NCBI RefSeq assembly: GCF_011516755.1
Contig: NZ_WOSY01000007.1
Span: forward strand, 62,001 to 126,000
DNA length: 64,000 nucleotides
From: Acetobacter conturbans
Lineage (GTDB): Bacteria; Pseudomonadota; Alphaproteobacteria; Acetobacterales; Acetobacteraceae
Direction: 5' to 3'
In this document: piece by piece, positions 25,249 to 34,561 of the stretch
Numbering within the stretch: position 1 is the stretch's first letter
Layout: the number at the start of each line of letters is the position of its first letter
Program-made: the position numbers and the translations under genes
Notes under the pieces: model-generated
The model's input: only the letters and a program-made list of their open reading frames with translations
Databases searched by the model: none
What the model was told of the DNA's origin: nothing

Positions 25249-26898
25249 TCAGACCCGAAGAACGTGCACATCCACCAGCGGACGCTTCTGGAGCTTGCGT
25301 CCCAGCGCCCGGCGAAGCGCCGTTTTTGCGGCTTCCCGGAAAGAGCCGTCATCCATGCGCAGTTCGTCCGGAATCTCGTCGATCGCGTTGGAGAACTCCT
25401 CCTGCACGCGATTGCTCTCCGGCTCGTCCTGCTCCAGCAGACCCGGCGCGCTGATCTTCGGCTCGCCGATCACGTAGCCTTCGTCATCAACCGCGAAACT
25501 GGCGATGATGATGCCGTTGAACAGCATTTTGCGTCGGGCGGAGAGAACATCGCCGTCCATGGCCAGCAGACGATTACCGTCCACGGCAAGGCGACCTGTC
25601 GGTGCCGTATCGACAACCTGAACCGCACCGGGTGCGAGGTTCAGGATATCGCCGTCTTCGAGCAGGATGGAGGCGATGCCCTTTTCCTGCGCAAGGGCAG
25701 CGTGAGCCGTCAGATGACGCCACTCGCCATGTGTCGGCACGGAGTACTGCGGACGGATCAGGTCATACATGGTCCGCACGTCATCGGCCGTCGCATGGCC
25801 GGAACAGTGGATCATGTAGCCTTCCTTGTCGGTAATGACACGGACGCCACGGCGGGTCAGGTTGTCCTGCACCTGCATGATCGCGCGTTCATTGCCCGGA
25901 ATCATGCGGCTCGAATAGATGACCGTATCGCCTTCGCCGAGAGCGATGGTCTGATGGGTATCCGCAGAGATACGCGACAGCGCCGAGCGCGGTTCACCCT
26001 GACTGCCGGTGATGATCATCACCACCCGATCATCATCCAGATCGTTGGCTTCATATTCCGACAGGAACGGCAGCACGCCCGACAGATAACCGCATTCACG
26101 GGCGGCCACATCAAGATTGCGCAGCGAGCGCCCGACCAGCACCACGACGCGACCGGCGGCCTGCGCCGCCATGGCGATGGTTTCCACACGGGCGACGTTG
26201 GACGCAAAGCACGTGACGGCGATGCGTCCCTTGAGCGTGCCCATCAGCTCCGTCAGCCCCTGACGCACTTCGGCTTCAGAGCGCGACGAACCGGGGGTCA
26301 TGACATTGGTGCTGTCACACACCAGCGCCAGCACGCCCTCGTCGCCAATCTGCTTCAGGCGTTCAATGTCGGTCGGAGGGCCGACCAGCGGCGTCGGATC
26401 GATCTTCCAGTCGCCGGTATGCACCACAACACCCTGCGGCGTGCGGATGGCCATCGCCTGCGCTTCCGGCACCGAATGGGTGACGGGAATGAACTCGATG
26501 TCGAACGGGCCGACATTGAAACGACCGCCGCAAGGGATCACGTGGATCTTCACCTGCTGGTCGAGACGCGCCTCGCCGAGCTTGCGGCGCAGCACCGTTG
26601 CCGCGAAAGGCGTTGCGTAAACCGGGCAGCCGAGGCGTGTCCAGAGATGCGCGACAGCCCCGATATGGTCTTCATGGGCGTGGGTGATGACCAGACCGGC
26701 CAGCTTCTCCCGACGCTCCATGATATAGACCGGGTCGGGCACCAGAATTTCTGCTTCCGGCGTGTCGTTGCCAGAGAACCCGATGCCGCAATCTACCGCG
26801 AGCCATGTGTCTCCCAACCGGTAGAGGTTGAGATTCATGCCGATCTCCCCCGTTCCGCCGAGTGGCAGAAAGGCCAGACCGCCGTCCTTTTCCGTCAT
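25249..26898 (-). CDS. rnj: Ribonuclease J
   Basis: This 549-residue metallo-beta-lactamase/beta-CASP nuclease has HAHEDHIGA for the zinc site, VHTGDWKID, a CDSTNV motif, and the beta-CASP signatures ITGSQGEP, SSRMIPGNE and HCSGHA. RNase J has 5'-to-3' exonuclease and endonuclease activity on RNA in mRNA decay and rRNA maturation. It lies in the conserved alphaproteobacterial run nuoN-birA-coaX-rnj-proS, nine bases after coaX. A weak AAGGA lies upstream of the ATG. Confidence 0.95.
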   Translation of the reverse strand: MTEKDGGLAFLPLGGTGEIGMNLNLYRLGDTWLAVDCGIGFSGNDTPEAEILVPDPVYIMERREKLAGLVITHAHEDHIGAVAHLWTRLGCPVYATPFAATVLRRKLGEARLDQQVKIHVIPCGGRFNVGPFDIEFIPVTHSVPEAQAMAIRTPQGVVVHTGDWKIDPTPLVGPPTDIERLKQIGDEGVLALVCDSTNVMTPGSSRSEAEVRQGLTELMGTLKGRIAVTCFASNVARVETIAMAAQAAGRVVVLVGRSLRNLDVAARECGYLSGVLPFLSEYEANDLDDDRVVMIITGSQGEPRSALSRISADTHQTIALGEGDTVIYSSRMIPGNERAIMQVQDNLTRRGVRVITDKEGYMIHCSGHATADDVRTMYDLIRPQYSVPTHGEWRHLTAHAALAQEKGIASILLEDGDILNLAPGAVQVVDTAPTGRLAVDGNRLLAMDGDVLSARRKMLFNGIIIASFAVDDEGYVIGEPKISAPGLLEQDEPESNRVQEEFSNAIDEIPDELRMDDGSFREAAKTALRRALGRKLQKRPLVDVHVLRV

Positions 26899-26907
26899 AT
26901 CGTATTG

Positions 26908-27720
26908 TTATCCTTCTGTTGTCGTGTCTTGTTCGTGGTCTAATGGCGGTTCCGGGTTTCGCGCGAACAGGAACCGCAATCCGTTGATGGTCAATTCGGG
27001 GTCGATATGGTCGAAGACCTGTGTCCCCTCGGAGAAGAGCGGAGCGAGGCCGCCGGTCGCGAGCACCTTCATCGGCGCTCCGAATTCACGCCTGATGCGC
27101 TCGACGATCCCCTCGATCAGCCCGATATACCCCCAGAACACGCCCGACCGCATGGCAGCGTTCGTGTTCTTGCCTATGACAAGGCCCCCTTCCGGGCGAC
27201 CAATTCCGATCCGTGGCAGCCGCGCCGCCGCTGTATGCAACGCTTCGACCGACAGGTTGATACCGGGAGCAATGACGCCCCCAAGATAAGTGCCGTCCTC
27301 CGCCACAACGTCGAACGTCGTCGCCGTGCCGAAATCGATGACCACCACCGGGCCACCATACAGACGCTGGGCCGCAAGCCCGTTCAGCAGACGGTCAACA
27401 CCTACTTCCGTTGGATTATCCAGATCGATCCGGAAACCCCAGTCGAGACGTGGTGAAGCCACCAGCGGCTCGACATTGAAATACTGACGGCAAAGCTGGC
27501 GCAGATGGTAGAAGGCCGCCGGAACAACTGTACCGACGGCCGCGCCCGTAATGTCCTCGGGCGAAATACCTTCATTCTGGAGAAGTGTCAGCAGCCACAC
27601 CGCGTATTCGTCGGTGGTGCGCTGGGTCTGCATGGAGATGCGCCACGTCCCGCGCCATTTTTCCCCGTCATCGACGGCGAAAACGACGTTCGTGTTGCCT
27701 GCATCAATGACCAGCAGCAC
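26908..27720 (-). CDS. coaX: Type III pantothenate kinase
   Basis: This 270-residue ASKHA-fold kinase phosphorylates pantothenate, the first step of coenzyme A synthesis. Phosphate-1 motif DAGNTN is at the N-terminus. RTTDEYA follows, then [11 protein letters not shown], the phosphate-2-like [11 protein letters not shown], and GGVIAPG. It begins with GTG and overlaps the end of birA by 17 bases. Type III enzymes are not inhibited by CoA and use potassium or ammonium. Confidence 0.95.
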   Translation of the reverse strand: MLLVIDAGNTNVVFAVDDGEKWRGTWRISMQTQRTTDEYAVWLLTLLQNEGISPEDITGAAVGTVVPAAFYHLRQLCRQYFNVEPLVASPRLDWGFRIDLDNPTEVGVDRLLNGLAAQRLYGGPVVVIDFGTATTFDVVAEDGTYLGGVIAPGINLSVEALHTAAARLPRIGIGRPEGGLVIGKNTNAAMRSGVFWGYIGLIEGIVERIRREFGAPMKVLATGGLAPLFSEGTQVFDHIDPELTINGLRFLFARNPEPPLDHEQDTTTEG

Positions 27721-28522
27721 GACCGGTTTCCAGCGCGTTCACCGTGGGATCACCATAAAGCACTTCACCCGTGATCACCCGCTCGACCCTTCCGTTACAG
27801 TCGAGGAGCAATTCACCATCCTCACCAATCCCTGCAAATCTGCCTTCAGAATAGTGTCCGCCGCCGTTTACCACAAGGGGCGCGCCCACGGGCAGCGATC
27901 GGTCCAGCCATCCGGCCCGGATCGCGGCAAAGCCTTGGGCCTGAAAAACCTGCCGCCAGTGCGTCAGCGCGGCAAGAACCCGTTCGCCAACCGAGCGGGG
28001 TGCGCAGGACGCCGACCATTCCGCAAGACAGGCCAGTTTCCGGCCGGAAATGGCGGGCGACGCCACGAGATTGGCGCCGAAGCCTATGACCAGCCAGGGC
28101 CTTGGACCACCACCCGCCTCGACCAGAATACCCGCCATCTTGCGGCCATCCAGCACGATATCGTTGGGCCATTTTATCCGCAGACGGGAACTGGACCGGC
28201 CATTGGAAAGCGCATCGTAAAAAGCCAGAGCGGCAATGAAGGCCCATGCGCCCGGCTGTTTCCGCTCCGCCGCGTCCGGGCGAATAAGCGCCGAGAGCGC
28301 AAGACTGTCGCCGGGATCGGTCCACAGACGACCACGACTACCACGCGGGCTGGTCTGATGGAGAGCGAGAACGGCCAGAGCGTCCTCCTCCCCTTCCTCG
28401 GCTTTCCGGAGACAGAAATCCGAGGTGGAAGGCAGTTCATCGAAACAGGCGAGCCGCCACCCGGGCAGCCGGACTTCATGCCCGACTGCGCTGCTCCTTT
28501 CCGGAGTGCGGGGACTAATCAA
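27704..28522 (-). CDS. birA: Biotin-[acetyl-CoA carboxylase] ligase, catalytic domain only
   Basis: This 272-residue protein has the biotin ligase core: the adenylate loop in the form [30 protein letters not shown] with the catalytic Lys, and [10 protein letters not shown]. The N-terminal DNA-binding domain of E. coli BirA is missing, so this is a group I ligase without repressor function. There is no ATG near the expected start. A TTG at 28522 overlaps the nuoN stop (TTGATTAG), has AGG about six bases upstream and is preferred. An ATG at 28552 within nuoN is the alternative. Confidence 0.88.
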   Translation of the reverse strand: MISPRTPERSSAVGHEVRLPGWRLACFDELPSTSDFCLRKAEEGEEDALAVLALHQTSPRGSRGRLWTDPGDSLALSALIRPDAAERKQPGAWAFIAALAFYDALSNGRSSSRLRIKWPNDIVLDGRKMAGILVEAGGGPRPWLVIGFGANLVASPAISGRKLACLAEWSASCAPRSVGERVLAALTHWRQVFQAQGFAAIRAGWLDRSLPVGAPLVVNGGGHYSEGRFAGIGEDGELLLDCNGRVERVITGEVLYGDPTVNALETGRAAGH

Positions 28523-29939
28523 TGAGCGCCTGTGCCGCGGCCTGCGCGGCATCGCTGATCGGGCCGAGGCCAATCAGGAACAGGACCGTCGCCAGCCCCA
28601 TGGCGATGGAGACGAACGAAACGGACGGAGCGGGGTGGTCGAAGGCCGGAGCCGCCGGATCGAAATAGGCCACCTTCACGATGCGCAGATAGTAGAACGC
28701 CCCCACCACGGCAGAGACCGCACCTACGGCGATCAGCGGATACAGCCCTGCGTTCCAGGCGGCGGCGAAGACCATGAATTTACCGAAGAACCCCGCAAGC
28801 GGCGGAACACCGATCATGCTGAACATGCAGATGACAAGGACCAGCGCGAGACCGGGGTTGTTGCGTCCAAGCCCTGCAATATCCGAAATCTCCGAGACTT
28901 CATGACCCCGCCGCCGCATGGCGGTGATCACGCCGAACGTGCCTGCGTTCATGATGAGGTAGGTCGTAAGATAGACCAGCGTGCCGGTCGTGCCAGCGGG
29001 AGAGGCGGCGGCCAGCCCCATCATGGCGTAACCCATATGGCCGATGGAAGAATAGGCCATCAGGCGCTTGATGTTGGTCTGAGGGATGGCGGCGAACGCG
29101 CCGAACAGCATGGACAGCGCCGAAATCACCTCGATCAGCATCTGCCAGCGCGGCGACATCGCGCCGAACGGGCCCATCATCACCCGCAGGATCAGGGCGA
29201 AAGCCGCGAACTTCGGAGCACCCGCCATGTAGGCCGTGATCGGCGTCGGGGCACCCTGATAGACATCCGGCGTCCACATGTGGAACGGCACGGCGGAGAG
29301 CTTGAACGCCAGCCCAACGATCAGGAAGACAACGCCAATGACAAGGCCTAGGGGCAGAATGCCATTGCCGTTGATCTCGGCGGCGATGGGCGCGTACTCC
29401 ATCGTGCCCGCATAGCCGTAAACCAGCGACACGCCATAGAGCAGCAGCCCGGACGCCAGCGAACCAAGGATGAAGTATTTCAGTCCGGCTTCGGCAGACC
29501 CCAGACGATCCCGTTCAATGGCGCACAGCACGTAGATCGCCAGCGAGGACAGCTCCAGCCCGACAAACAGCGTCATCAGGCTGGCAGAAGACGCCATGAC
29601 CATCGCGCCAAGGGTCGAGAACAGCACAAGGACGGGTGTTTCAAACGGCAGTTCACGATGCTCGCTGGTGTAACCCACCGACAGGGCGATCGAGACCACG
29701 GCCCCAACGATGGCCAGCAGCTTGATGAAACGCGCGAACGCATCCACCACGAACAGCCCCTCATAGCCCACGCCACCCGGCGACAGCGCCACCAGAAAGC
29801 CGGTCACCACGAAGGCTGCGATGCTCAGCGTGGCTGACGGAAGGAAGGCATGACCTTTCTTCGTCAGCACGCCCGCCGAAAGGATCAGAAGACCACTAAC
29901 GGCCAGAAAGATTTCCGGCGCTGCAAGGATCCAGTTCAT
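28515..29939 (-). CDS. nuoN: NADH-quinone oxidoreductase subunit N
   Basis: This 474-residue membrane subunit has about fourteen helices. It carries the antiporter-like proton-channel features of NuoN: the conserved Glu in FVGLELSSLAIY, Lys in GLAFKLSAVPFHMWTPDVYQG, and NIKRLMAYSSIGHMGY. It pumps protons as part of the membrane arm of complex I. GGGGAG lies eight bases before the ATG. The ATG overlaps the stop of the 17-codon frame at 29936-29989 (ATGA). In standard operons nuoM would occupy this upstream position. Confidence 0.96.
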   Translation of the reverse strand: MNWILAAPEIFLAVSGLLILSAGVLTKKGHAFLPSATLSIAAFVVTGFLVALSPGGVGYEGLFVVDAFARFIKLLAIVGAVVSIALSVGYTSEHRELPFETPVLVLFSTLGAMVMASSASLMTLFVGLELSSLAIYVLCAIERDRLGSAEAGLKYFILGSLASGLLLYGVSLVYGYAGTMEYAPIAAEINGNGILPLGLVIGVVFLIVGLAFKLSAVPFHMWTPDVYQGAPTPITAYMAGAPKFAAFALILRVMMGPFGAMSPRWQMLIEVISALSMLFGAFAAIPQTNIKRLMAYSSIGHMGYAMMGLAAASPAGTTGTLVYLTTYLIMNAGTFGVITAMRRRGHEVSEISDIAGLGRNNPGLALVLVICMFSMIGVPPLAGFFGKFMVFAAAWNAGLYPLIAVGAVSAVVGAFYYLRIVKVAYFDPAAPAFDHPAPSVSFVSIAMGLATVLFLIGLGPISDAAQAAAQALID

Positions 29940-29989
29940 CGTCCATTCTCCCCGGCGATGACGTGCAGGACTTCAGAAAAACCGCTCAT
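29936..29989 (-). pseudogene. nuoM: Apparent remnant of nuoM: 17-codon in-frame deletion frame
   Basis: Between nuoL and nuoN, where nuoM is expected, only a 17-residue frame remains: MSGFSEVLHVIAGENGR. Its ATG overlaps the nuoL TGA and its TGA overlaps the nuoN ATG, each by four bases, which is how an intact nuoM would be packed in such an operon. The EVLHV part resembles the C-terminal tail of alphaproteobacterial NuoM proteins as I recall them, and the first residues fit a NuoM N-terminus. The reading as an in-frame deletion of nuoM is inference; the absence of a nuoM-sized gene here is directly visible. The short frame may now only keep translation coupled from nuoL to nuoN. Confidence 0.7.
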
Positions 29990-31929
29990 TGGAAGAACAC
30001 CACGGTGGTGACCAACACGACGAGCCCGACAAGCATGGTGAACGCATAGACGGCGATGGAACCTGTCTGGGTGCGCGTCGCCGTGATGGCGGTGCCGCGT
30101 GTCATCTCGGCCAGCCCGACCGGCACTTTCTCGATGACGCCCTCATCCACGCCGTGCCACAGGGCACGGGCAATGACGCGATAGGGTTTCACGAAAATCA
30201 GGTCATACAACTCGTCGAAATACCACTTGTTGAGCAGGAATTGATAAACCGGACGGAAGGACGAGGCGATCTGCGCCGGCATTTCCGGCCTGGCGATGTA
30301 GAGAACATAAGCAAGGCCAATGCCCAGCAGACCGACAATGCTCGGGAGCAGCGCAACCAGCGTCGGAACATTCTCCAGCGACGCCATGACCGTGTTGCCC
30401 GGTGCGTTGAAGATCGCCCCGCCCCAGAAGCCTTCCTGCTTGCCGCCAATGTAAAGTGGTGCCAGCGCCGCACCGGCGACGAGGGCCCCGATCGACAAGA
30501 TCAGCACCGGTCCAAGCATCACCGCCGGGCTTTCATGGGCGTGGTCGAACGCATGCTGGTCATGCGGTTTGCCGTGGAACACGAGGAAAATCAGACGCCA
30601 GCTATACAGCGCCGTGATGAACGCGGTGATTGTGCCGAGGATCCAGCCATAGGTGCCGACCTCCGAGTGAGCGGCCCATGCGGCATTGAGAATGGCGTCC
30701 TTCGACCAGTAACCGGCGAAGGGAAATACCCCCGCAAGCGCAAGACTGCCGATCCACATCATGGCGTAAGTCACCGGGATCTTCTTCCACAGGCCACCCA
30801 TACGGAACATGTCCTGTTCTTCGTGCATCGCGTGGATCACGCAGCCCGCACCGAGGAACAGGAGCGCCTTGAAGAACGCATGGGTCGTCAGATGGAACAC
30901 ACCCGCCTGATAGGCGCCCACGCCGATGGCCATGAACATGTAACCAAGCTGCGAGCAGGTCGAATAGGCAATCGTGCGCTTGATGTCAGGCTGCACGAGG
31001 CCGACCGTCGCGGCGAAGAAGCAGGTCGTCGCGCCGATCAGCACGATGAACATCCGCGTATCGGGTGCGAACTCGATCAGCGGTGACATCCGCGCCATCA
31101 GGAACACGCCGGCCGTGACCATGGTGGCGGCATGGATGAGCGCCGAGACGGGCGTCGGCCCTTCCATCGCATCCGGCAGCCATGTGTGGAAGAACAACTG
31201 CGCCGACTTGCCCATCGCGCCGACGAACAGCAGCGTGGCGATGATCTCCAGCACGGAATGGATCGAACCGAACAGGTAATACCCAGTCTGGACGTGATCC
31301 GGGACTGTGGCGAAGATGTCGTCATACTGGACCGTGCCGAAGACCACGAAGATCAGGCCGATCCCGACAAGGAAGAACAGGTCGGCGACACGGTTGACCA
31401 CGAAGGCCTTGATCGCGGCGGCGCAGGCGCTCGGCTTCTGATACCAGTAGCCGATCAGCAGATAGCTCATCAGACCGACGCCTTCCCAGCCGAAGAAAAG
31501 CTGGATCAGGTCGTTGGAGGTGACCAGCATCAGCATGGCGAAGGTAAAGAGCGAGAGATACGAGAAGAACCGGTAACGCGGCATCGTATCGTGAGCCATG
31601 TAGCCGATGCTGTAGACATGCACGAGCGTCGAGACGGTCAGCACCATCGCCACCATGGTGACCGAAAGCGTGTCGAACCGCAGCGCCCAGTTTACATGAA
31701 ACGAACCGGCATCGATCCAGTGCGAGAGAAGCACCACGCTGGGCATACCCCCGCCTGCCATGCCGCCCATCAGCGCCCCGTAGCTGCTCAGCGTGGCGAC
31801 GACCATGCACAGGATCGTCACGGCCTGCGCCGGACCGTCCCCGATGCGCCGACCGAACAGACCGGCGATGGCCGCACCGAACAGCGGCGCAAGCGTCGCG
31901 ACTGAAAAGAGGATGAGTGCTGCCTGCAT
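29986..31929 (-). CDS. nuoL: NADH-quinone oxidoreductase subunit L
   Basis: This 647-residue subunit is full length for Alphaproteobacteria. It has the antiporter-like core (FFGWEGVGLMSYLLIGYWYQ with the conserved Glu, AQLFFHTWLPDAMEGPTPVSALIHAATMV, IKRTIAYSTCSQLGYM) and the C-terminal part that forms the long lateral helix and anchor. NuoL is the outermost proton-pumping subunit and docks on NuoM in known structures. Because nuoM is missing here, its assembly is in question. It starts six bases after the nuoK stop. Confidence 0.97.
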   Translation of the reverse strand: MQAALILFSVATLAPLFGAAIAGLFGRRIGDGPAQAVTILCMVVATLSSYGALMGGMAGGGMPSVVLLSHWIDAGSFHVNWALRFDTLSVTMVAMVLTVSTLVHVYSIGYMAHDTMPRYRFFSYLSLFTFAMLMLVTSNDLIQLFFGWEGVGLMSYLLIGYWYQKPSACAAAIKAFVVNRVADLFFLVGIGLIFVVFGTVQYDDIFATVPDHVQTGYYLFGSIHSVLEIIATLLFVGAMGKSAQLFFHTWLPDAMEGPTPVSALIHAATMVTAGVFLMARMSPLIEFAPDTRMFIVLIGATTCFFAATVGLVQPDIKRTIAYSTCSQLGYMFMAIGVGAYQAGVFHLTTHAFFKALLFLGAGCVIHAMHEEQDMFRMGGLWKKIPVTYAMMWIGSLALAGVFPFAGYWSKDAILNAAWAAHSEVGTYGWILGTITAFITALYSWRLIFLVFHGKPHDQHAFDHAHESPAVMLGPVLILSIGALVAGAALAPLYIGGKQEGFWGGAIFNAPGNTVMASLENVPTLVALLPSIVGLLGIGLAYVLYIARPEMPAQIASSFRPVYQFLLNKWYFDELYDLIFVKPYRVIARALWHGVDEGVIEKVPVGLAEMTRGTAITATRTQTGSIAVYAFTMLVGLVVLVTTVVFFQ

Positions 31930-31934
31930 GGTGC

Positions 31935-32258
31935 TCAGCCCTTCATCGTCGCAACGTCCTCGACCTGAATCGAGCCACGGTTGCGGAAATAGACAGTGAG
32001 AATGGCCAGCCCGATCGCTGCTTCAGCCGCCGCGATGGTCAGCACGAACAGCGTCAGCACCTGCCCCGAGAGATCGCCGAGCACAGAGGAGAACGCCACC
32101 AGATTAAGGTTGGCGGCCAGCAGAATGAGCTCCATCGACATCATGATGATGATGATGTTCTTCCGGTTGAGAAAGATCCCGAACACGCCGAGCACCAGAA
32201 GCGCCGCGCTGACCGTCAGGTAAGGTCCGAGCCCGATCTGGGCGATTGCCGCGTTCAT
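31935..32258 (-). CDS. nuoK: NADH-quinone oxidoreductase subunit K
   Basis: This 107-residue subunit has three membrane helices and the conserved glutamates in [16 protein letters not shown] and [11 protein letters not shown], which lie in the proton path of the membrane arm. Length and sequence are typical. Its ATG overlaps the nuoJ TGA by four bases. Confidence 0.96.
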   Translation of the reverse strand: MNAAIAQIGLGPYLTVSAALLVLGVFGIFLNRKNIIIIMMSMELILLAANLNLVAFSSVLGDLSGQVLTLFVLTIAAAEAAIGLAILTVYFRNRGSIQVEDVATMKG

Positions 32259-32989
32259 TCTGCGTCTCCTTCACGGCTGTCCTTCGCCCGGTTTTCGGAC
32301 GCAGGGATTCCGTAAGATCCCGGTACAGCTGTGTCGTAATAGGACCCATGCGGACGGATGAAGCCGCCATTGTCATCCGTGCCCTGCCCCAGTGGCAGGG
32401 TCATCATCTCCAGCGTTTCCGCGCGCTTGCGGGCATGCTGACGGGAAATGATCTGGCGGCGGCCCATCGGACGATCACGCAGCGTCAGGGTGATCGCACC
32501 GATCATGGCGACGAGCAGCACGATGCCGCACAACTGGAACAACAGAAAATAGTGCGTGTAGATCAGGTTGCCGAGCGCGCCGGTGTTGGTCGCGGCCCCG
32601 CCGACCTGGCCAAGGCCACCCGTGATCGGAGCGGGCATGACAGGGGACATGCCCCAGTGCAGTCCGGCCATCACCAACTCGACGAACAGGATGCAGCCGA
32701 CGATCGCCCCGATGGGAGCGTAGCGCTGTAATCCTTCCCTCATCCTGGTGAAATCGATGTCGAGCATCATCACCACGAACAGGAACAGCACAGCGACCGC
32801 ACCGACATAGACGATCACCAGGATCATCGCGAGGAACTCGGCCCCGGCGACAAGGAACAGCCCCGCTGCGTTGAAGAAGGCGAGAATCAGGAACAGCACC
32901 GAATGGACAGGATTACGCGCGGTGATCACCATGGCGGCCGAACCGACCAGAATGGTGGCGAACACGTAAAAGACAAGCTGGACCATCAT
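32255..32989 (-). CDS. nuoJ: NADH-quinone oxidoreductase subunit J
   Basis: This 244-residue subunit has five membrane helices, including the conserved [17 protein letters not shown] segment with its Tyr and Gly, known to switch conformation during coupling. The hydrophobic part ends near residue 190. The remaining 55 residues are a charged cytoplasmic tail, longer than in many bacterial NuoJ proteins. A second ATG directly follows the first. The 57 bases between nuoI and nuoJ hold only the ribosome site. Confidence 0.95.
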   Translation of the reverse strand: MMVQLVFYVFATILVGSAAMVITARNPVHSVLFLILAFFNAAGLFLVAGAEFLAMILVIVYVGAVAVLFLFVVMMLDIDFTRMREGLQRYAPIGAIVGCILFVELVMAGLHWGMSPVMPAPITGGLGQVGGAATNTGALGNLIYTHYFLLFQLCGIVLLVAMIGAITLTLRDRPMGRRQIISRQHARKRAETLEMMTLPLGQGTDDNGGFIRPHGSYYDTAVPGSYGIPASENRAKDSREGDAE

Positions 32990-33046
32990 GCGGCGGTTCC
33001 CCTGCGAAAGGCGGCGGACACGGCGGCGGGTATAGCCGGGGGCCGA

Positions 33047-33535
33047 TCAGCGATAGGGCGCATCGAGCTCAAGCCTCCGTGCCAGCACGCTCTCCCAGCG
33101 GTCGCCGTTCGAGAGCAGCTTTTCCTTGTTGTACATCAGTTCTTCACGGGTCTCCGTGGCGAACTCGTAGTTCGGTCCCTCGACGATGGCATCGACCGGG
33201 CAGGCTTCCTCGCACAGGCCGCAATAGATGCATTTCGTCATGTCGATGTCGTAGCGCGTGGTGCGGCGGGAGCCATCGTCACGCGGCTCGGCCTCGATGG
33301 TGATCGCTTCCGCCGGGCAGGCCGCCTCGCACAGCTTGCAGGCAATGCAGCGTTCCTCGCCGTTCGGGTAGCGACGCAGCGCGTGCTCGCCACGGAAACG
33401 CGGGGAGAGCGGTCCCTTTTCATAGGGGTAGTTGATGGTGACTTTCGGCTTGAACATCATCCTGAATGTCGAAGCCATGCCGGAGACGATCTCAGTCAGC
33501 AGAAAAGCCTTCAGCGCACGATCCATGCCAGCCAT
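33047..33535 (-). CDS. nuoI: NADH-quinone oxidoreductase subunit I
   Basis: This 162-residue ferredoxin-like subunit has two complete 4Fe-4S motifs, [12 protein letters not shown] and [12 protein letters not shown]. They bind clusters N6a and N6b, which carry electrons through the hydrophilic arm to NuoB. It is the TYKY-type alphaproteobacterial form. Its ATG touches the nuoH stop. Confidence 0.97.
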   Translation of the reverse strand: MAGMDRALKAFLLTEIVSGMASTFRMMFKPKVTINYPYEKGPLSPRFRGEHALRRYPNGEERCIACKLCEAACPAEAITIEAEPRDDGSRRTTRYDIDMTKCIYCGLCEEACPVDAIVEGPNYEFATETREELMYNKEKLLSNGDRWESVLARRLELDAPYR

Positions 33536-34557
33536 CAGCTTACTCCCTGCGGCAGAAGACCCGTTGCAAGCAGGAACCCGGCGGTCGCGATCATCCAGAG
33601 CAGCGAGAACGGCAGGAACACTTTCCAGCCAAGGCGCATGAGCTGGTCATAACGGAAACGAGGGAACGTTGCGCGGGTCCAGATAAAGACGAAAAGACAG
33701 AACAGGATCTTGGCGATCAGCCAGAGGGGTCCCGGGATCCATGTCAGCGGCGCGATACCGAGTGGAGGCAGCCAGCCGCCGAGGAACAGGATGCTGACCA
33801 TGGCGGACATGAGGATCATGTTCGCATATTCGCCAAGAAAGAAGAGACCGAAGGAGAGTGAGGAATATTCGACGAAGAAGCCTGCCACCAGCTCGCTCTC
33901 GCCTTCGGGAAGATCGAACGGTGCGCGGTTCGTCTCGGCCAGCGCCGAGATGAAGAACAGGATGAAAATCGGGAACATCGGCACGCAGAACCAGACGTGG
34001 CGCTGCGCCAGCACGATGTCGTTGAGGTTCAGGCTCCCCACCGCGAGCAGCACGGACACGATCACCAGCCCGATGGAGACTTCGTAGGACACCATCTGCG
34101 CGGCGGACCGAAGACTGCCGAGGAAGGCGTATTTTGAGTTCGATGCCCAGCCTGCGATGAGCATGCCGTAAACACCGAGCGAGGAGATCGCCAGCAGGTA
34201 GAGGATACCCACATTGATGTTGGCGACCGCCAGCCCGTTGCCGGTCGGGATGACCGCCCACGCTGTCATGGCCAGCGAGAAGGTCAGGAACGGCGCGAAC
34301 AGGAACAGGAAGCGATTGGCCCCGGTGGGGATGATCGTTTCCTTGGTGATCATCTTGATCGCGTCGGCAAAAGCCTGAAGCAACCCGAAGATGCCGTTCA
34401 CGTTCGGGCCACGACGCATCTGCATCGCAGCCATCACCTTACGCTCCATGAGCGTCAGATAGGCCACGCCGATCAGCAGCGGCACGAGGACCGCCAGCGT
34501 CTCCAGCAGCATGAGAATGAGCTGGCCTGCGAGTGTATGGAAGAAAAAGTCAGCCAC
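33535..34557 (-). CDS. nuoH: NADH-quinone oxidoreductase subunit H
   Basis: This 340-residue membrane subunit has eight helices. It contains the quinone-site segments [16 protein letters not shown] and [21 protein letters not shown], two of the best-conserved stretches of the family. NuoH joins the two arms of complex I. It starts at GTG with AGGAA in front, four bases after the nuoG stop. Confidence 0.97.
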   Translation of the reverse strand: MADFFFHTLAGQLILMLLETLAVLVPLLIGVAYLTLMERKVMAAMQMRRGPNVNGIFGLLQAFADAIKMITKETIIPTGANRFLFLFAPFLTFSLAMTAWAVIPTGNGLAVANINVGILYLLAISSLGVYGMLIAGWASNSKYAFLGSLRSAAQMVSYEVSIGLVIVSVLLAVGSLNLNDIVLAQRHVWFCVPMFPIFILFFISALAETNRAPFDLPEGESELVAGFFVEYSSLSFGLFFLGEYANMILMSAMVSILFLGGWLPPLGIAPLTWIPGPLWLIAKILFCLFVFIWTRATFPRFRYDQLMRLGWKVFLPFSLLWMIATAGFLLATGLLPQGVS

Positions 34558-34561
34558 GTTC

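Noticed and set aside
25264..26943. A 559-codon open frame antisense to RNase J
   Set aside because: The rnj frame has every motif of its family. The antisense frame has none and arises from codon bias in GC-rich DNA.
31098..31810. Alternative minus- and plus-strand frames within nuoL as a hidden nuoM
   Set aside because: Translations show no membrane-helix pattern or antiporter motifs; they are out-of-frame readings of nuoL.
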